NCBI RefSeq assembly: GCF_901447155.2
Contig: NZ_LR588414.1
Span: forward strand, 364,555-428,554
DNA length: 64,000 nucleotides
Origin: Peptoniphilus catoniae
Lineage (GTDB): Bacteria > Bacillota > Clostridia > Tissierellales > Peptoniphilaceae
Direction: 5' to 3'
Made by a program: the position numbers and the translations under genes. The notes below the pieces were generated by a model, which was not told the origin of the DNA, did not search any database, and worked only from the letters and a program-made list of their open reading frames with translations. Shown here one piece after another: positions 45,372-54,888 of this stretch; the first letter of the stretch is position 1; the number at the start of each line of letters is the position of its first letter.

Positions 45372-47753
45372 ATGTTATTACCTATAAAATGGTTAAGAGA
45401 TTACGTTGACATAGATGAAAATACAAAAACAATAGCTGATAAGGTTACAGATACAGGCTCTCACGTTGAATCAATAGAAGACAGGTCAGAAGGTCTTGAG
45501 GGCGTAGTAGTTGCAAAAATTACAAAAATAGAAAGGCATCCTGATGCTGACAAGCTTGTAATCTGTACTATGGATACTGGATCTGAAAACCTTACAGTAG
45601 TTACAGGTGCACCTAATGTATTTGAAGGAGCAATAGTGCCTCTTGCAAAGGTAGGCGCAAAGCTTGCCGGAGGAGTAAAAATAGAAAAAAGTAAACTTAG
45701 AGGGATTGAGTCTGACGGAATGCTATGCTCTCTTGAAGAACTAGGTTATGATAACAGTGTAATAAGCAAGGAATATAGAAATGGTATATATATTTTTCCT
45801 GAAGGCACTGAAATAGGACAAGATGCTTTAGACGCACTTGATCTTAACAAGGAAGTTATAGAATTTGAAATTACTCCGAATAGACCTGATTGTCTAAGTA
45901 TAATAGGAATGGCTAGAGAAGCTGCCGCAACTTTCAATACTAAACTTAAAGAACCTGAAATAAAAATTGAAAATGAAGTAGATAATATTTCAGATTATTT
46001 TAAATCTGTTGAAATAGAAACTGATAACTGTTCAAGATTTTATTCAAGAGTCATAAAAGATGTAAAAATTAAAGAATCACCTTTATGGTTACAAAATTAT
46101 TTAATGTCTGCAGGAGTTAGACCTGTAAACAATATAGTAGATATTACAAATTTTGTAATGCTTGAATGCGGTCAGCCACTACACGCTTATGATTTGGAAT
46201 ATATTAAGACTAAAAAAATCGTTGTAAGAATGGCTAAAAATGAAGAAGAGTTTACAACTCTTGATAATGAAAAAAGAATACTTTTTGATAGCGATATAGT
46301 TATTACAGACGGAGAAAAAACAATAGGACTTGCCGGCATAATGGGTGGACTTGATTCGGAAGTTATGGATACCACAGTCAATGTTTTACTTGAGGGGGCA
46401 AATTTCAATTCTGAATGCATAAGAAAAACTTCAAAAAGATTGGGCCTTAGATCTGAAGCATCGATGAGATTTGAAAAAGGTCTTGATCCAAATACTGCTA
46501 AAATAGCAGTGGATAGAGCTGCTCAATTAATCGAACTTATATCTGCAGGAACTATTATATCCGGAAACCTTGACGACTACAAAAAAAGACTTGAAGCAAA
46601 GAAAATCAACTTAAGAGCTGATAAGGTTAATAGATTAATAGGTTTTGAAATTACAAAGGATGAAATGGCTAAGCTTTTAAATAGACTTGAAATAGAAACG
46701 GAAATTGTAGATGAGGGAATTATTTGTACAGTTCCGACCTTTAGACCGGATATAAATATAGAAGAGGACTTAATAGAAGAAATAGCAAGGATATACGGTT
46801 ACCATAATATAGAACCTAAGCCCCTTGAAGGCAAACTTAGCGTAGGGGGAAGATCTAAGCTTAGAAATCTTGAAGATAGAATAAAAACAGTTCTTTTAGC
46901 TATGGGTTATAATGAGCTAATTACATTTTCGTTTGTAGGAAAGTCTGTTTTTGAAAAACTTAATATTAAATCTGATGATAACCTTAGAAATGCTGTGGAA
47001 ATAATTAATCCCTTAGGGGAAGAATTTAGCATAATGAGAACAACTTTAGTACCAAACCTTCTTGAAATCCTTGCCAATAATGAGCATAGAGGTAATGAAA
47101 ATGTTGGAGGCTTTGAATTTGGAAATACTTTTTACCCTGTTGAAGGACAATTGCCCGGAGAGGAAAAGAAACTTTCCTTCGGATTTTATGATTTAGGTGA
47201 CTTTTACTTTTTGAAAGAAACACTTTCAAAGATATTTTGGAAAGTGGGAGTTAAGGACCTTGAATTTAAAAGAGCAAATGTTACTTACTTACATCCGGGA
47301 AGATCCGCCGAGGTATTTTATAAGGGAGAATCTTTTGGAGTTTTTGGGGAAGTTCATCCCGAGGTTTTAGAAAACTTCAGTATGAAGAAAAAAGCCTATG
47401 TTGGAGAAATACTTTTTGAAAAACTTTTGAAGCTTGCAATTCCTAATTATCTTTATAAAGAACTGCCTAAGTACCCCGCTGTAAAGAGAGATTTGGCATT
47501 TTTAATGGATCTAGATGTTGAAGCTTATTCAATAGAAGAAATAGTAAAAGAAAACGCCCAAGGCATTTTAGAAGATTTTAATGTTTTTGATATATATACA
47601 GGTAAGGGAATTGAAGAGGGTAAAAAATCACTTGCCTTTTCAATGACTTTCAGAGCTGATGACAGAACCCTTAAAGATAACGAAATAACTGCAATAGTTA
47701 ATAATGTAATAGAGGGAGTAGCAACTAAATTAGGAGGAAAATTAAGAGAATAA
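45372..47753 (+). CDS. pheT: phenylalanyl-tRNA synthetase beta subunit
   Basis: A 793-aa PheT with an N-terminal tRNA-binding (EMAP-like) domain (VVVAKITKIERHPDADKLVICTMD), B3/B4 editing domains (PNRPDCLSIIGMAREAAA, GLRSEASMRFEKGLDP), B5, and a C-terminal anticodon-binding domain (PKYPAVKRDLAFL). Thirteen bases after pheS. Confidence 0.97.
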   Translation: MLLPIKWLRDYVDIDENTKTIADKVTDTGSHVESIEDRSEGLEGVVVAKITKIERHPDADKLVICTMDTGSENLTVVTGAPNVFEGAIVPLAKVGAKLAGGVKIEKSKLRGIESDGMLCSLEELGYDNSVISKEYRNGIYIFPEGTEIGQDALDALDLNKEVIEFEITPNRPDCLSIIGMAREAAATFNTKLKEPEIKIENEVDNISDYFKSVEIETDNCSRFYSRVIKDVKIKESPLWLQNYLMSAGVRPVNNIVDITNFVMLECGQPLHAYDLEYIKTKKIVVRMAKNEEEFTTLDNEKRILFDSDIVITDGEKTIGLAGIMGGLDSEVMDTTVNVLLEGANFNSECIRKTSKRLGLRSEASMRFEKGLDPNTAKIAVDRAAQLIELISAGTIISGNLDDYKKRLEAKKINLRADKVNRLIGFEITKDEMAKLLNRLEIETEIVDEGIICTVPTFRPDINIEEDLIEEIARIYGYHNIEPKPLEGKLSVGGRSKLRNLEDRIKTVLLAMGYNELITFSFVGKSVFEKLNIKSDDNLRNAVEIINPLGEEFSIMRTTLVPNLLEILANNEHRGNENVGGFEFGNTFYPVEGQLPGEEKKLSFGFYDLGDFYFLKETLSKIFWKVGVKDLEFKRANVTYLHPGRSAEVFYKGESFGVFGEVHPEVLENFSMKKKAYVGEILFEKLLKLAIPNYLYKELPKYPAVKRDLAFLMDLDVEAYSIEEIVKENAQGILEDFNVFDIYTGKGIEEGKKSLAFSMTFRADDRTLKDNEITAIVNNVIEGVATKLGGKLRE

Positions 47754-47764
47754 CAGGAGGAATT

Positions 47765-48310
47765 ATGAGTAAGTCCGGAACGAAGGTCACAATAAGTGAT
47801 ATGAATTTTTTTGTAGTCGGTAATAATGACAGCCAATACATTAAGGACTTGGCAGATAATCTTGATTTTAGAATAAAGGAAACTCAAGGATCCAATTACA
47901 AATTAAACCAGGTTCAGACACTGGTATTAACAGCTCTTAATATTTTAGACGAAAAAGAAACAATGGCAAACCAAGAAAAATCCATTAAGGAAGCTGAGAA
48001 AGACACAAATCAGTATAGGAAGAATATTCAAGAACTGGAAGAATCAAAAGCTGAAATAGTAAATTTAAAAAATAAGCTTTTAAATCAGAACAAGGGTATT
48101 AACGATTTAAAAAAGCAAAAAGACAATCTAGAAAAAGACAATAATGATTATAGAAACAGAATTCAATTGCAAGATCAAAGCATTAAAGAATTGGAAACAA
48201 AGGTTGAGAGCTTAAAAAAGGAAAAGGAAGTTTTAGAAGAACAGATTTACAATTCCCAAAAGAGAATTATAGATTTAAATAGAGAATTAGAGAGTTTAAA
48301 TGAGAAATAA
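47765..48310 (+). CDS. zapA: cell division protein ZapA with long coiled coil
   Basis: The 181-aa product has a ZapA head (residues 1-65, KVTISDMNFFVVGNNDSQYIKDLADNLD split into conserved pieces VTISDMNF and YIKDLAD) followed by a coiled coil of over 100 residues. ZapA promotes FtsZ ring bundling. Typical ZapA is about 85-140 aa, so the tail is long, as in related Clostridia. pheT-zapA-U32-mutS2 is a known order. Confidence 0.88.
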   Translation: MSKSGTKVTISDMNFFVVGNNDSQYIKDLADNLDFRIKETQGSNYKLNQVQTLVLTALNILDEKETMANQEKSIKEAEKDTNQYRKNIQELEESKAEIVNLKNKLLNQNKGINDLKKQKDNLEKDNNDYRNRIQLQDQSIKELETKVESLKKEKEVLEEQIYNSQKRIIDLNRELESLNEK

Positions 48311-50657
48311 GGCAGAAATATTAGCTCCGGCAGGCAGCTTCGAATCTCTTGAAGCTGCCATTAAAGCCGGAGCAAATAGTGTTTATTTAGGAGGAAAACA
48401 GTTTTCTGCAAGGTCAGGAGCAAATAACTTTACCGATGAGGAATTAATTAAGGCTGTTGAGTATGCTCATTTAAGAGAAGTAAAAGTATTTGTAGTCGTA
48501 AACATACTTATAGATAATTCTGAAATGATGGACGCCTTGGACTTTTGTGATTTTCTTTATGAAATAGGGGTAGATGCAATAATCACACAGGATTTGGGCC
48601 TGTCTTCGTTATTGGTAAAAAGATACCCGGATATGGAAATACATGCAAGCACTCAAATGGCTGTTAATAATTTTTACGGAGCCTTGACATTTGAAAATAT
48701 GGGATTTAAAAGACTTGTAATTGCTAGAGAAACTGAGTTAAGTGAAATTTCAGCAATTAAAGAAAAAACAAGTATGGATCTTGAAGCATTTATTCATGGA
48801 GCTTTATGTGTCTGCTTTTCAGGTGAGTGTTTAATGTCGTCTATGATAGGTGCGAGGTCAGGTAACAGAGGAAACTGTGCTCAACCCTGTAGAAAATTTT
48901 ATAAAATCTTAGATCTTAATTTTAAAGATTTAGGCAAAAAAGGATATTTAATATCACCTAAAGATTTAAATACCTTAGACAGAGTATCGGACTTGGTAGA
49001 TTTAGGGGTGGATTCTTTAAAAATAGAAGGTAGACTAAAAAAACCTGAATATGTATACCAAATAACAAAGTCTTACAGAAGGGCTCTTGAAGACAAACTG
49101 ACTAATAAAGATCTAAAGGACACAAGACAAATATTTAATAGGGATTTTACTCAAGGACTTTCCTTTGGAGATTTCGGAAGAAATTTTGTTTCAGGTAAAA
49201 GACCTGACAACAGAGGGATTTTAATAGGAGAGGTAATTGAGCCAGTAAAAGGCGGGTTTTATGTTTCCATAAATGAGCCTATATATTCAGGAGACGGTCT
49301 AGAGTTTTATGATGAAAGGGGAAGTGAAGGCTTTAAAGCTGACTTCTCAACAGATCCAAAGGAAAGATTTTTCATAAAATCAGCAAGGCCTATAAGGAAG
49401 GGTCAAAAAATTTTTAAAACTTTTTCTAAAAAGCTTGAAGATGAAATTCATGATGATTTAAATAGAAGGCAGTCCTATAGAAGTATAAATATGTATTGTA
49501 AAATAAGACTTGGGCAAAAAGCTCTTTTAAGAGTAAGCTCACAAGGACTTGAGGTTGAAGCTCAATCGGAAGTTGTAGCGCAAAGGGCAATAAATAAAAG
49601 TCTAGATTATAATCTTTTATACAAGTCCCTTTCAAAACTTGGAGACAGTATTTATAAACTTGACAATTTTCAAGCTGATATAGACGATGAAGTATTTTTA
49701 ACTATGGCTACCTTAAACAAGTTAAGAAGGGATGCTATAGATAAATTAAATAATAAAATTATTAAAAGAGACAGAAAAGACAAAGTTAACTTAATATATA
49801 GATTTACGGAAGATGTTCATTATGAAGCTAAAGAACCGGAGCTTAAAGTTGAAGTAAACAATTTCGATAATTTAAGAAAGCTTGAAGGGGAAAATTGTAA
49901 AATATATTACCCTATAGACTGTATAGATAATGAGGTTGTCTCATATTTACTTAAAAGTGGTATTAAAGTATCAGCAGTTTTTAAAAAATATCAAAATTCC
50001 AAATCTCTTGAACAATCTATAGAGTTATTAAATAAAAATAGAGAAATTGTTGATGAAATTATAATAAATAATTTGTCTCAAATTTCAGCTTTAGAAAATA
50101 TCAAAATTCCTAAGGTTGCAGATATTGGTCTTAATATATTCAACAGTAAAGGCGTGGAATTTCTTATAAAAAAAGGTTTTAAGAGAGTTATACTTTCTCC
50201 TGAACTTAATGAAAGTCAAATCAAAGATATAGCAAAAGATTACGGGGATTTTTTAGAGCTTGTTTCACATGGGCTTTTACCTGTTATGACAATGGTACAT
50301 TGCCCCATGTCTACAGAGCTTAATTGTAAAAACTCATTAAATTGCTATAAATGCAAATTCAGCAAAGGGTTTTATCTGGAGGATTCTTTTAAAGAAAGAT
50401 TTCTAGTTGAGAGAAGAGATGGTATAAGTGAGATATTTAACTCTCATCCTTTAATGTTCTCTAAAAAAGTATTAGACTTAAAGAAAATGGGAGTAAGAAG
50501 CTTCAAACTTAATTTAAGAAATAACATTAAAGAAACTATTAAGCTTTATGAAAATATTTTAGATGGGAAAAATCCAGATGACACTTACATTAAAAAATGT
50601 CTAACTGAGAATTACGGATTGGTAACTTATGGGCATTTAAACAGGGGGGTCATATGA
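48300..50657 (+). CDS. peptidase U32 family protein, long two-domain form
   Basis: A 785-aa protein with the U32 core in the first 300 residues: AEILAPAGSFESLEAAIKAG, YLGGKQFSARSGA, EIHASTQMAVNN and the cysteine-rich signature CFSGECLMSSMIGARSGNRG then NCAQPCRK. A DUF3656-type middle and C-terminal part follows, with more cysteines near 670-700 (CPMSTELNCKNSLNCYKCK). Some U32 proteins are collagenase-like proteases; others (RlhA, TrhP) add hydroxyl groups to RNA, and the four-cysteine motif fits an iron-sulfur cofactor. The RlhA-like role is inferred. Overlaps zapA by 11 bp. Confidence 0.9.
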   Translation: MRNKAEILAPAGSFESLEAAIKAGANSVYLGGKQFSARSGANNFTDEELIKAVEYAHLREVKVFVVVNILIDNSEMMDALDFCDFLYEIGVDAIITQDLGLSSLLVKRYPDMEIHASTQMAVNNFYGALTFENMGFKRLVIARETELSEISAIKEKTSMDLEAFIHGALCVCFSGECLMSSMIGARSGNRGNCAQPCRKFYKILDLNFKDLGKKGYLISPKDLNTLDRVSDLVDLGVDSLKIEGRLKKPEYVYQITKSYRRALEDKLTNKDLKDTRQIFNRDFTQGLSFGDFGRNFVSGKRPDNRGILIGEVIEPVKGGFYVSINEPIYSGDGLEFYDERGSEGFKADFSTDPKERFFIKSARPIRKGQKIFKTFSKKLEDEIHDDLNRRQSYRSINMYCKIRLGQKALLRVSSQGLEVEAQSEVVAQRAINKSLDYNLLYKSLSKLGDSIYKLDNFQADIDDEVFLTMATLNKLRRDAIDKLNNKIIKRDRKDKVNLIYRFTEDVHYEAKEPELKVEVNNFDNLRKLEGENCKIYYPIDCIDNEVVSYLLKSGIKVSAVFKKYQNSKSLEQSIELLNKNREIVDEIIINNLSQISALENIKIPKVADIGLNIFNSKGVEFLIKKGFKRVILSPELNESQIKDIAKDYGDFLELVSHGLLPVMTMVHCPMSTELNCKNSLNCYKCKFSKGFYLEDSFKERFLVERRDGISEIFNSHPLMFSKKVLDLKKMGVRSFKLNLRNNIKETIKLYENILDGKNPDDTYIKKCLTENYGLVTYGHLNRGVI

Positions 50658-53029
50658 CTGAACTGATAGAAAAATCAAAGAGGGTCCTTGAATTTAATAA
50701 AATAATAAGTATGCTTAAGGACAATATAGTATCTGATTTGGCAAAAGACTTGGCTGATAAGGAAGATATATCAAAAGATATAAGAGAAATAAATTTACGG
50801 CTTGACGAAACTACAGAAGCTGTAAATTTAATAATTAAAAAATCCAATCCACCACTTTTCGGTATAATGGATATTAAACCATATATGAAGAGGTTAGAAA
50901 TGGGGGGTAGTTTGGGGCCTGAAGAACTTCTTAACATATCAGATTTTTTAAGAGTATCAAGGTACTTAAAATCTTATTTTTCTATAGATCCAAAGGATCC
51001 AAGTTATAAGCTGTTACCCTATAAGGCGGAAAATTTATCTTCATATAAAAACATAGAAGATAGTATCAACGATGCTATAATATCCCCTGAGGAAATTTCA
51101 GATAATGCTTCCCCGAGACTCTATTCAATTAGACAGCAAATAGGTCGAAAAAAAGATGCTATACGGGATAAGCTTAACTATATAATTTCAAGTGAAGAAA
51201 CTAAAAAATATATACAAGACAGTCTTGTAACCATTAGAGAGGGCAGATACGTAGTCCCTGTAAAACTTGAAAGCAAATCAAAACTAAAAGGCTTGATTCA
51301 TGACAGAAGCTCCAGTGGCCAAACAGTATATATTGAACCTATGGCAGTAGTTAATCTTAATAACGAACTTAAAAATCTTTACTCAGATGAGCTTGAAGAG
51401 ATAAACAGAATTTTAAGAGAACTGTCGCAAATGGTTGCTGAAGAATCCTATGCAATTGCAGCTAATCAAAATATATTAGCTGAGCTTGACTTTATATTTG
51501 CAAAGGCTAAACTTTCTCTAGAACTTAACTGTAACAGACCCCTTGTTAATGAAAAGCGTTATATAAATTTAAAAAAAGCAAGGCATCCTTTACTCAAGGC
51601 GGAAAATATAGTGCCTATAGATATCCATATAGGAGATGATTTTACTTCTTTAATAATTACGGGGCCAAACACCGGTGGTAAAACTGTAAGTATAAAAACT
51701 TTAGGACTTTTGGTCTTAATGACTCAATACGGCCTTCATATTCCTGCTTTGGAAAATAGCGAAATAGGAATTTTCGACAAAGTTCTTGCCGATATAGGTG
51801 ATGAACAAAGTATTGAGCAGTCTTTGTCTACTTTTTCATCACATATGTTAAATATAGTTGAGATTTTAAAATACGCAGATTCAAAAAGCCTTGTTATATT
51901 TGATGAGCTAGGTGCGGGAACCGATCCTACAGAAGGCGCAGCTTTAGCTAATGCAATTATGGATTATATGAGAGTAAATAATATAATTTCTTTAGCTACA
52001 ACCCATTACAATCAGCTTAAAATTTACGCATTAACAACAGAAAATGTTGCAAATGCTTCCATGGAGTTTAATGTTGATACATTATCTCCAACTTATAAAC
52101 TCCTAATAGGAGTTCCGGGAAAATCAAATGCTTTTGAAATATCAAAGAGACTTGGACTTTCTGAAGAAATAATTTCAAAGGCGAGAGAATTAATTAGTAA
52201 GGAAAATATAGAGTTTGAGGAAGTTTTAAAATCAATAGAAGAAGAAAGAACCTTAATAGAAGAAAATAAACTTATAAGCGAGAGGGAAAGAAAAAACTTT
52301 GAAGAAAAAAGTAAAAAGCTTGAAGATGAAATAGCAAAGACTAAAGCTAAACGTGAGAAAATATTAGAGTCATCAAGAGAAGAAGCAAAGCAAATGCTTT
52401 TAAATGCAAGAGAGAACATTAAGCTTATAATGGATGAAATAAAGTCTTTAAAAACGGAACTTAATTCGGATCAGGCTAGAAGACTTCAGGATGTAAATGA
52501 TATACTTAGGGATAATATTTCAGATGCTTTAAAACCTAGTGAAAAGATTGTAATAAAAAAAGCTTCGGACCCAATTATGGATCTAAAAATAGGTGATTCT
52601 GTCCGGTCACCTTCCCTAAATGCCGAAGGAACCATCATTGATATTGATAAAAACGGCAAAGATGTACTTGTTCAAATAGGTATGATAAAAATGAAGTTGC
52701 CTAAAAATTCATTAGAAAGATCAACTAGGGATGAAGATAAAGAAAAAGAAAAGTCAAAAAGAATAATGAACAGCAAGTCCAAATATATAAAAACCGAGGT
52801 AGATATAAGAGGCAAAACCTTCGACGAAGCAAAACCGATTATAGAAAAATATTTAGATGATGCTTATTTGGCAGGTCTAAAGCAGGTTCGCCTTATTCAC
52901 GGCAAAGGTACAGGAGCCCTTAGGGAAAAGGTAAAAGCATATTTGAAGAAAAATCCCAATATAAAGTCCGCAAAAGACGCAGCTTATAATGAAGGTGGCA
53001 GTGGAGTTAGTATAGTAGAATTTAAATAA
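50654..53029 (+). CDS. mutS2: endonuclease MutS2 / ribosome rescue factor
   Basis: The 791-aa protein has a MutS-like core with YVVPVKLESKSKLKGLIHD, Walker A GPNTGGKTVSIKT, LADIGDEQSIEQSLSTFSSH, FDELGAGTDPTEGAAL and a C-terminal Smr nuclease domain (VDIRGKTFDEA, LIHGKGTGALREKV). MutS2 was reported both to restrain recombination and to split collided ribosomes in B. subtilis. It overlaps the U32 gene by 4 bp. Confidence 0.95.
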   Translation: MTELIEKSKRVLEFNKIISMLKDNIVSDLAKDLADKEDISKDIREINLRLDETTEAVNLIIKKSNPPLFGIMDIKPYMKRLEMGGSLGPEELLNISDFLRVSRYLKSYFSIDPKDPSYKLLPYKAENLSSYKNIEDSINDAIISPEEISDNASPRLYSIRQQIGRKKDAIRDKLNYIISSEETKKYIQDSLVTIREGRYVVPVKLESKSKLKGLIHDRSSSGQTVYIEPMAVVNLNNELKNLYSDELEEINRILRELSQMVAEESYAIAANQNILAELDFIFAKAKLSLELNCNRPLVNEKRYINLKKARHPLLKAENIVPIDIHIGDDFTSLIITGPNTGGKTVSIKTLGLLVLMTQYGLHIPALENSEIGIFDKVLADIGDEQSIEQSLSTFSSHMLNIVEILKYADSKSLVIFDELGAGTDPTEGAALANAIMDYMRVNNIISLATTHYNQLKIYALTTENVANASMEFNVDTLSPTYKLLIGVPGKSNAFEISKRLGLSEEIISKARELISKENIEFEEVLKSIEEERTLIEENKLISERERKNFEEKSKKLEDEIAKTKAKREKILESSREEAKQMLLNARENIKLIMDEIKSLKTELNSDQARRLQDVNDILRDNISDALKPSEKIVIKKASDPIMDLKIGDSVRSPSLNAEGTIIDIDKNGKDVLVQIGMIKMKLPKNSLERSTRDEDKEKEKSKRIMNSKSKYIKTEVDIRGKTFDEAKPIIEKYLDDAYLAGLKQVRLIHGKGTGALREKVKAYLKKNPNIKSAKDAAYNEGGSGVSIVEFK

Positions 53030-53070
53030 ATATTATATAATGTATTACAATAATTTAAAAAGGAGTAGTC

Positions 53071-54792
53071 ATGGTAAATTTTAAGGATGAAATTGTAAAA
53101 ATTTTAGATGAAAAACTAAATGAAGAAAGTCAAGTTGTAAGTATTGAAGAAATAGCAAATTCAATAGAGGTTCCTCCTAACTATGAAATGGGAGACTTCG
53201 CATTTCCTGTATTTTTTCTAGCAAAGATATATAGAAAGAATCCTGCAGTAATTGCAAAGGAAATAGCAGAATCAATTAAAAGTGAATATTTTGAAAAAAT
53301 CGAATCAAAATCAGCTTATATTAACTTTTTTATAAACAAAAACAAACTTTCAGAAACTATTTTAAATGAAATAAAAGAAAGAAAAGAAGATTATGGAAAG
53401 CCGGGCATAGGTGCAGGGAAAAATGTTGTCGTAGAGTATTCATCACCTAATATTGCAAAGCCTTTTCATATAGGTCATATAAGATCAACTGTAATAGGAG
53501 ATTCCATTAAAAGAATTTACGACTTTTTGGGATACAATACAATATCCTATAACCACTTGGGAGATTACGGAACTCAGTTCGGTATGTTAATAGTTGCCAT
53601 TAAAAGGTGGGGAGATAGAGAAGTTATTGAAAAGGATCCTATTGCTGAGCTTCTGAAATTATATGTAAAAATCAATAAAGAGGTTGAAATTGATCCTGAA
53701 CTTAGAGATGAATGTAGAGCATGGTTTGCTAAACTTGAAAACAAGGATGAGGAAGCTCTTGAATTATGGCAATGGATTAGGGATGTATCCTTAATGGAAT
53801 TTAATAAAGTTTACAAAATGCTTGACATTAATTACGACACCTTTAAAGGAGAGTCTTTCTATTCAGAATATATGCCGGCAGAAGTTGACAAGCTTGAAAA
53901 ATCCGGAGCTTTAGTTGAATCAGACGGTGCAAAGATTGTAGATTTATCTAAATATAATCTTCCACCTTCATTAATTATAAAGTCCGATGGATCAACTATT
54001 TATATTACAAGAGATATAGCCGCAGCTCACTATAGACATAGAGAACATCAACCTTATAAAAATATATACGTAGTAGGGTCACAACAATCTTTACACTTCC
54101 AACAATTAAAAGCAGTTCTTAAAGAAATGGGATATGACTGGAGTGATGAGGTAGTACACGTGGCTTTTGGTATGGTTTCTTTGGAAGATGGAACTTTATC
54201 AACAAGAAAGGGAAGAGTTGTATATCTTGAAGATGTTCTTAACAAGGCAACAGACAAGGTAAGAGAAATTCTTACACAAAGGGAAATAGATAGGGGAGAA
54301 AAAATAGAAAATAAGGACGAACTTGCTGCACAGGTAGGTATAGGAGCAGTAAAGTTTCAAGAATTATTTAATCAAAGGATTAAAGACTATGTATTTTCTT
54401 GGGATAAGACTTTATCATTTGAAGGAGAAACAGGGCCCTACGTTCAATATGTTCATGCAAGAATTTGTTCACTTTTGGAGAAGGGCAATTTTGATATAAA
54501 TGGAAAGATAGATCCATCACTACTAAATTCTGAGGAAGAATATAATATTCTTAGGACTCTATATAATTTTACTAACGTTGTGATAGATGCACATGAAAAG
54601 TATGAGCCTTACTTTGTAACAAGATATACTGTAGAGCTTGCAAGAGCATTTAATAAATATTACAATCAAACTCAAATTATAGTAGATGATGAAGTTCTTA
54701 AGAATACGAGATTAATGCTTTGCTATGCTGTTAAAACCGTTATTAAAGAGGGATTGCAGTTATTAGGAATAGCGGCTCCTGAGAAAATGTAA
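53071..54792 (+). CDS. argS: arginyl-tRNA synthetase
   Basis: The 573-aa class I synthetase has an N-terminal Arg-tRNA domain, EYSSPNIAKPFHIGHIRST (HIGH motif), YNHLGDYGTQFG and a C-terminal DALR domain (RYTVELARAFNKYYNQ). The KMSKS loop is atypical (GTLSTRKGRVV), as in many ArgRS. AAAGGAG precedes ATG. A possible TATAAT at 53036-53041 has no good -35. Confidence 0.96.
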   Translation: MVNFKDEIVKILDEKLNEESQVVSIEEIANSIEVPPNYEMGDFAFPVFFLAKIYRKNPAVIAKEIAESIKSEYFEKIESKSAYINFFINKNKLSETILNEIKERKEDYGKPGIGAGKNVVVEYSSPNIAKPFHIGHIRSTVIGDSIKRIYDFLGYNTISYNHLGDYGTQFGMLIVAIKRWGDREVIEKDPIAELLKLYVKINKEVEIDPELRDECRAWFAKLENKDEEALELWQWIRDVSLMEFNKVYKMLDINYDTFKGESFYSEYMPAEVDKLEKSGALVESDGAKIVDLSKYNLPPSLIIKSDGSTIYITRDIAAAHYRHREHQPYKNIYVVGSQQSLHFQQLKAVLKEMGYDWSDEVVHVAFGMVSLEDGTLSTRKGRVVYLEDVLNKATDKVREILTQREIDRGEKIENKDELAAQVGIGAVKFQELFNQRIKDYVFSWDKTLSFEGETGPYVQYVHARICSLLEKGNFDINGKIDPSLLNSEEEYNILRTLYNFTNVVIDAHEKYEPYFVTRYTVELARAFNKYYNQTQIIVDDEVLKNTRLMLCYAVKTVIKEGLQLLGIAAPEKM

Positions 54793-54803
54793 AAATTTTA
54801 CTT

Positions 54804-54865
54804 ATTTCCAATATTTTTAATTTATTGGTTTACATGAATAAAATTTGTGGTATAATATTGGAAAT
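54804..54865. promoter_or_regulatory. perfect 12-bp inverted repeat spanning the liv promoter
   Basis: ATTTCCAATATT at 54804-54815 and its exact reverse complement AATATTGGAAAT at 54854-54865. The two centres are 50 bp apart, about five helical turns. The promoter lies between them and the -10 overlaps the right arm. This suggests an operator pair for a repressor that loops DNA, or a very stable cruciform; no family assigned. Confidence 0.55.
54829..54856 (+). promoter_or_regulatory. promoter of liv operon
   Basis: TTTACA at 54829-54834 and TATAAT at 54851-54856, spacer 16 bp, with TGG just before the -10 (extended -10). Confidence 0.7.
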
Positions 54866-54888
54866 ATTTTCAATTAGGAGGGATAAAG

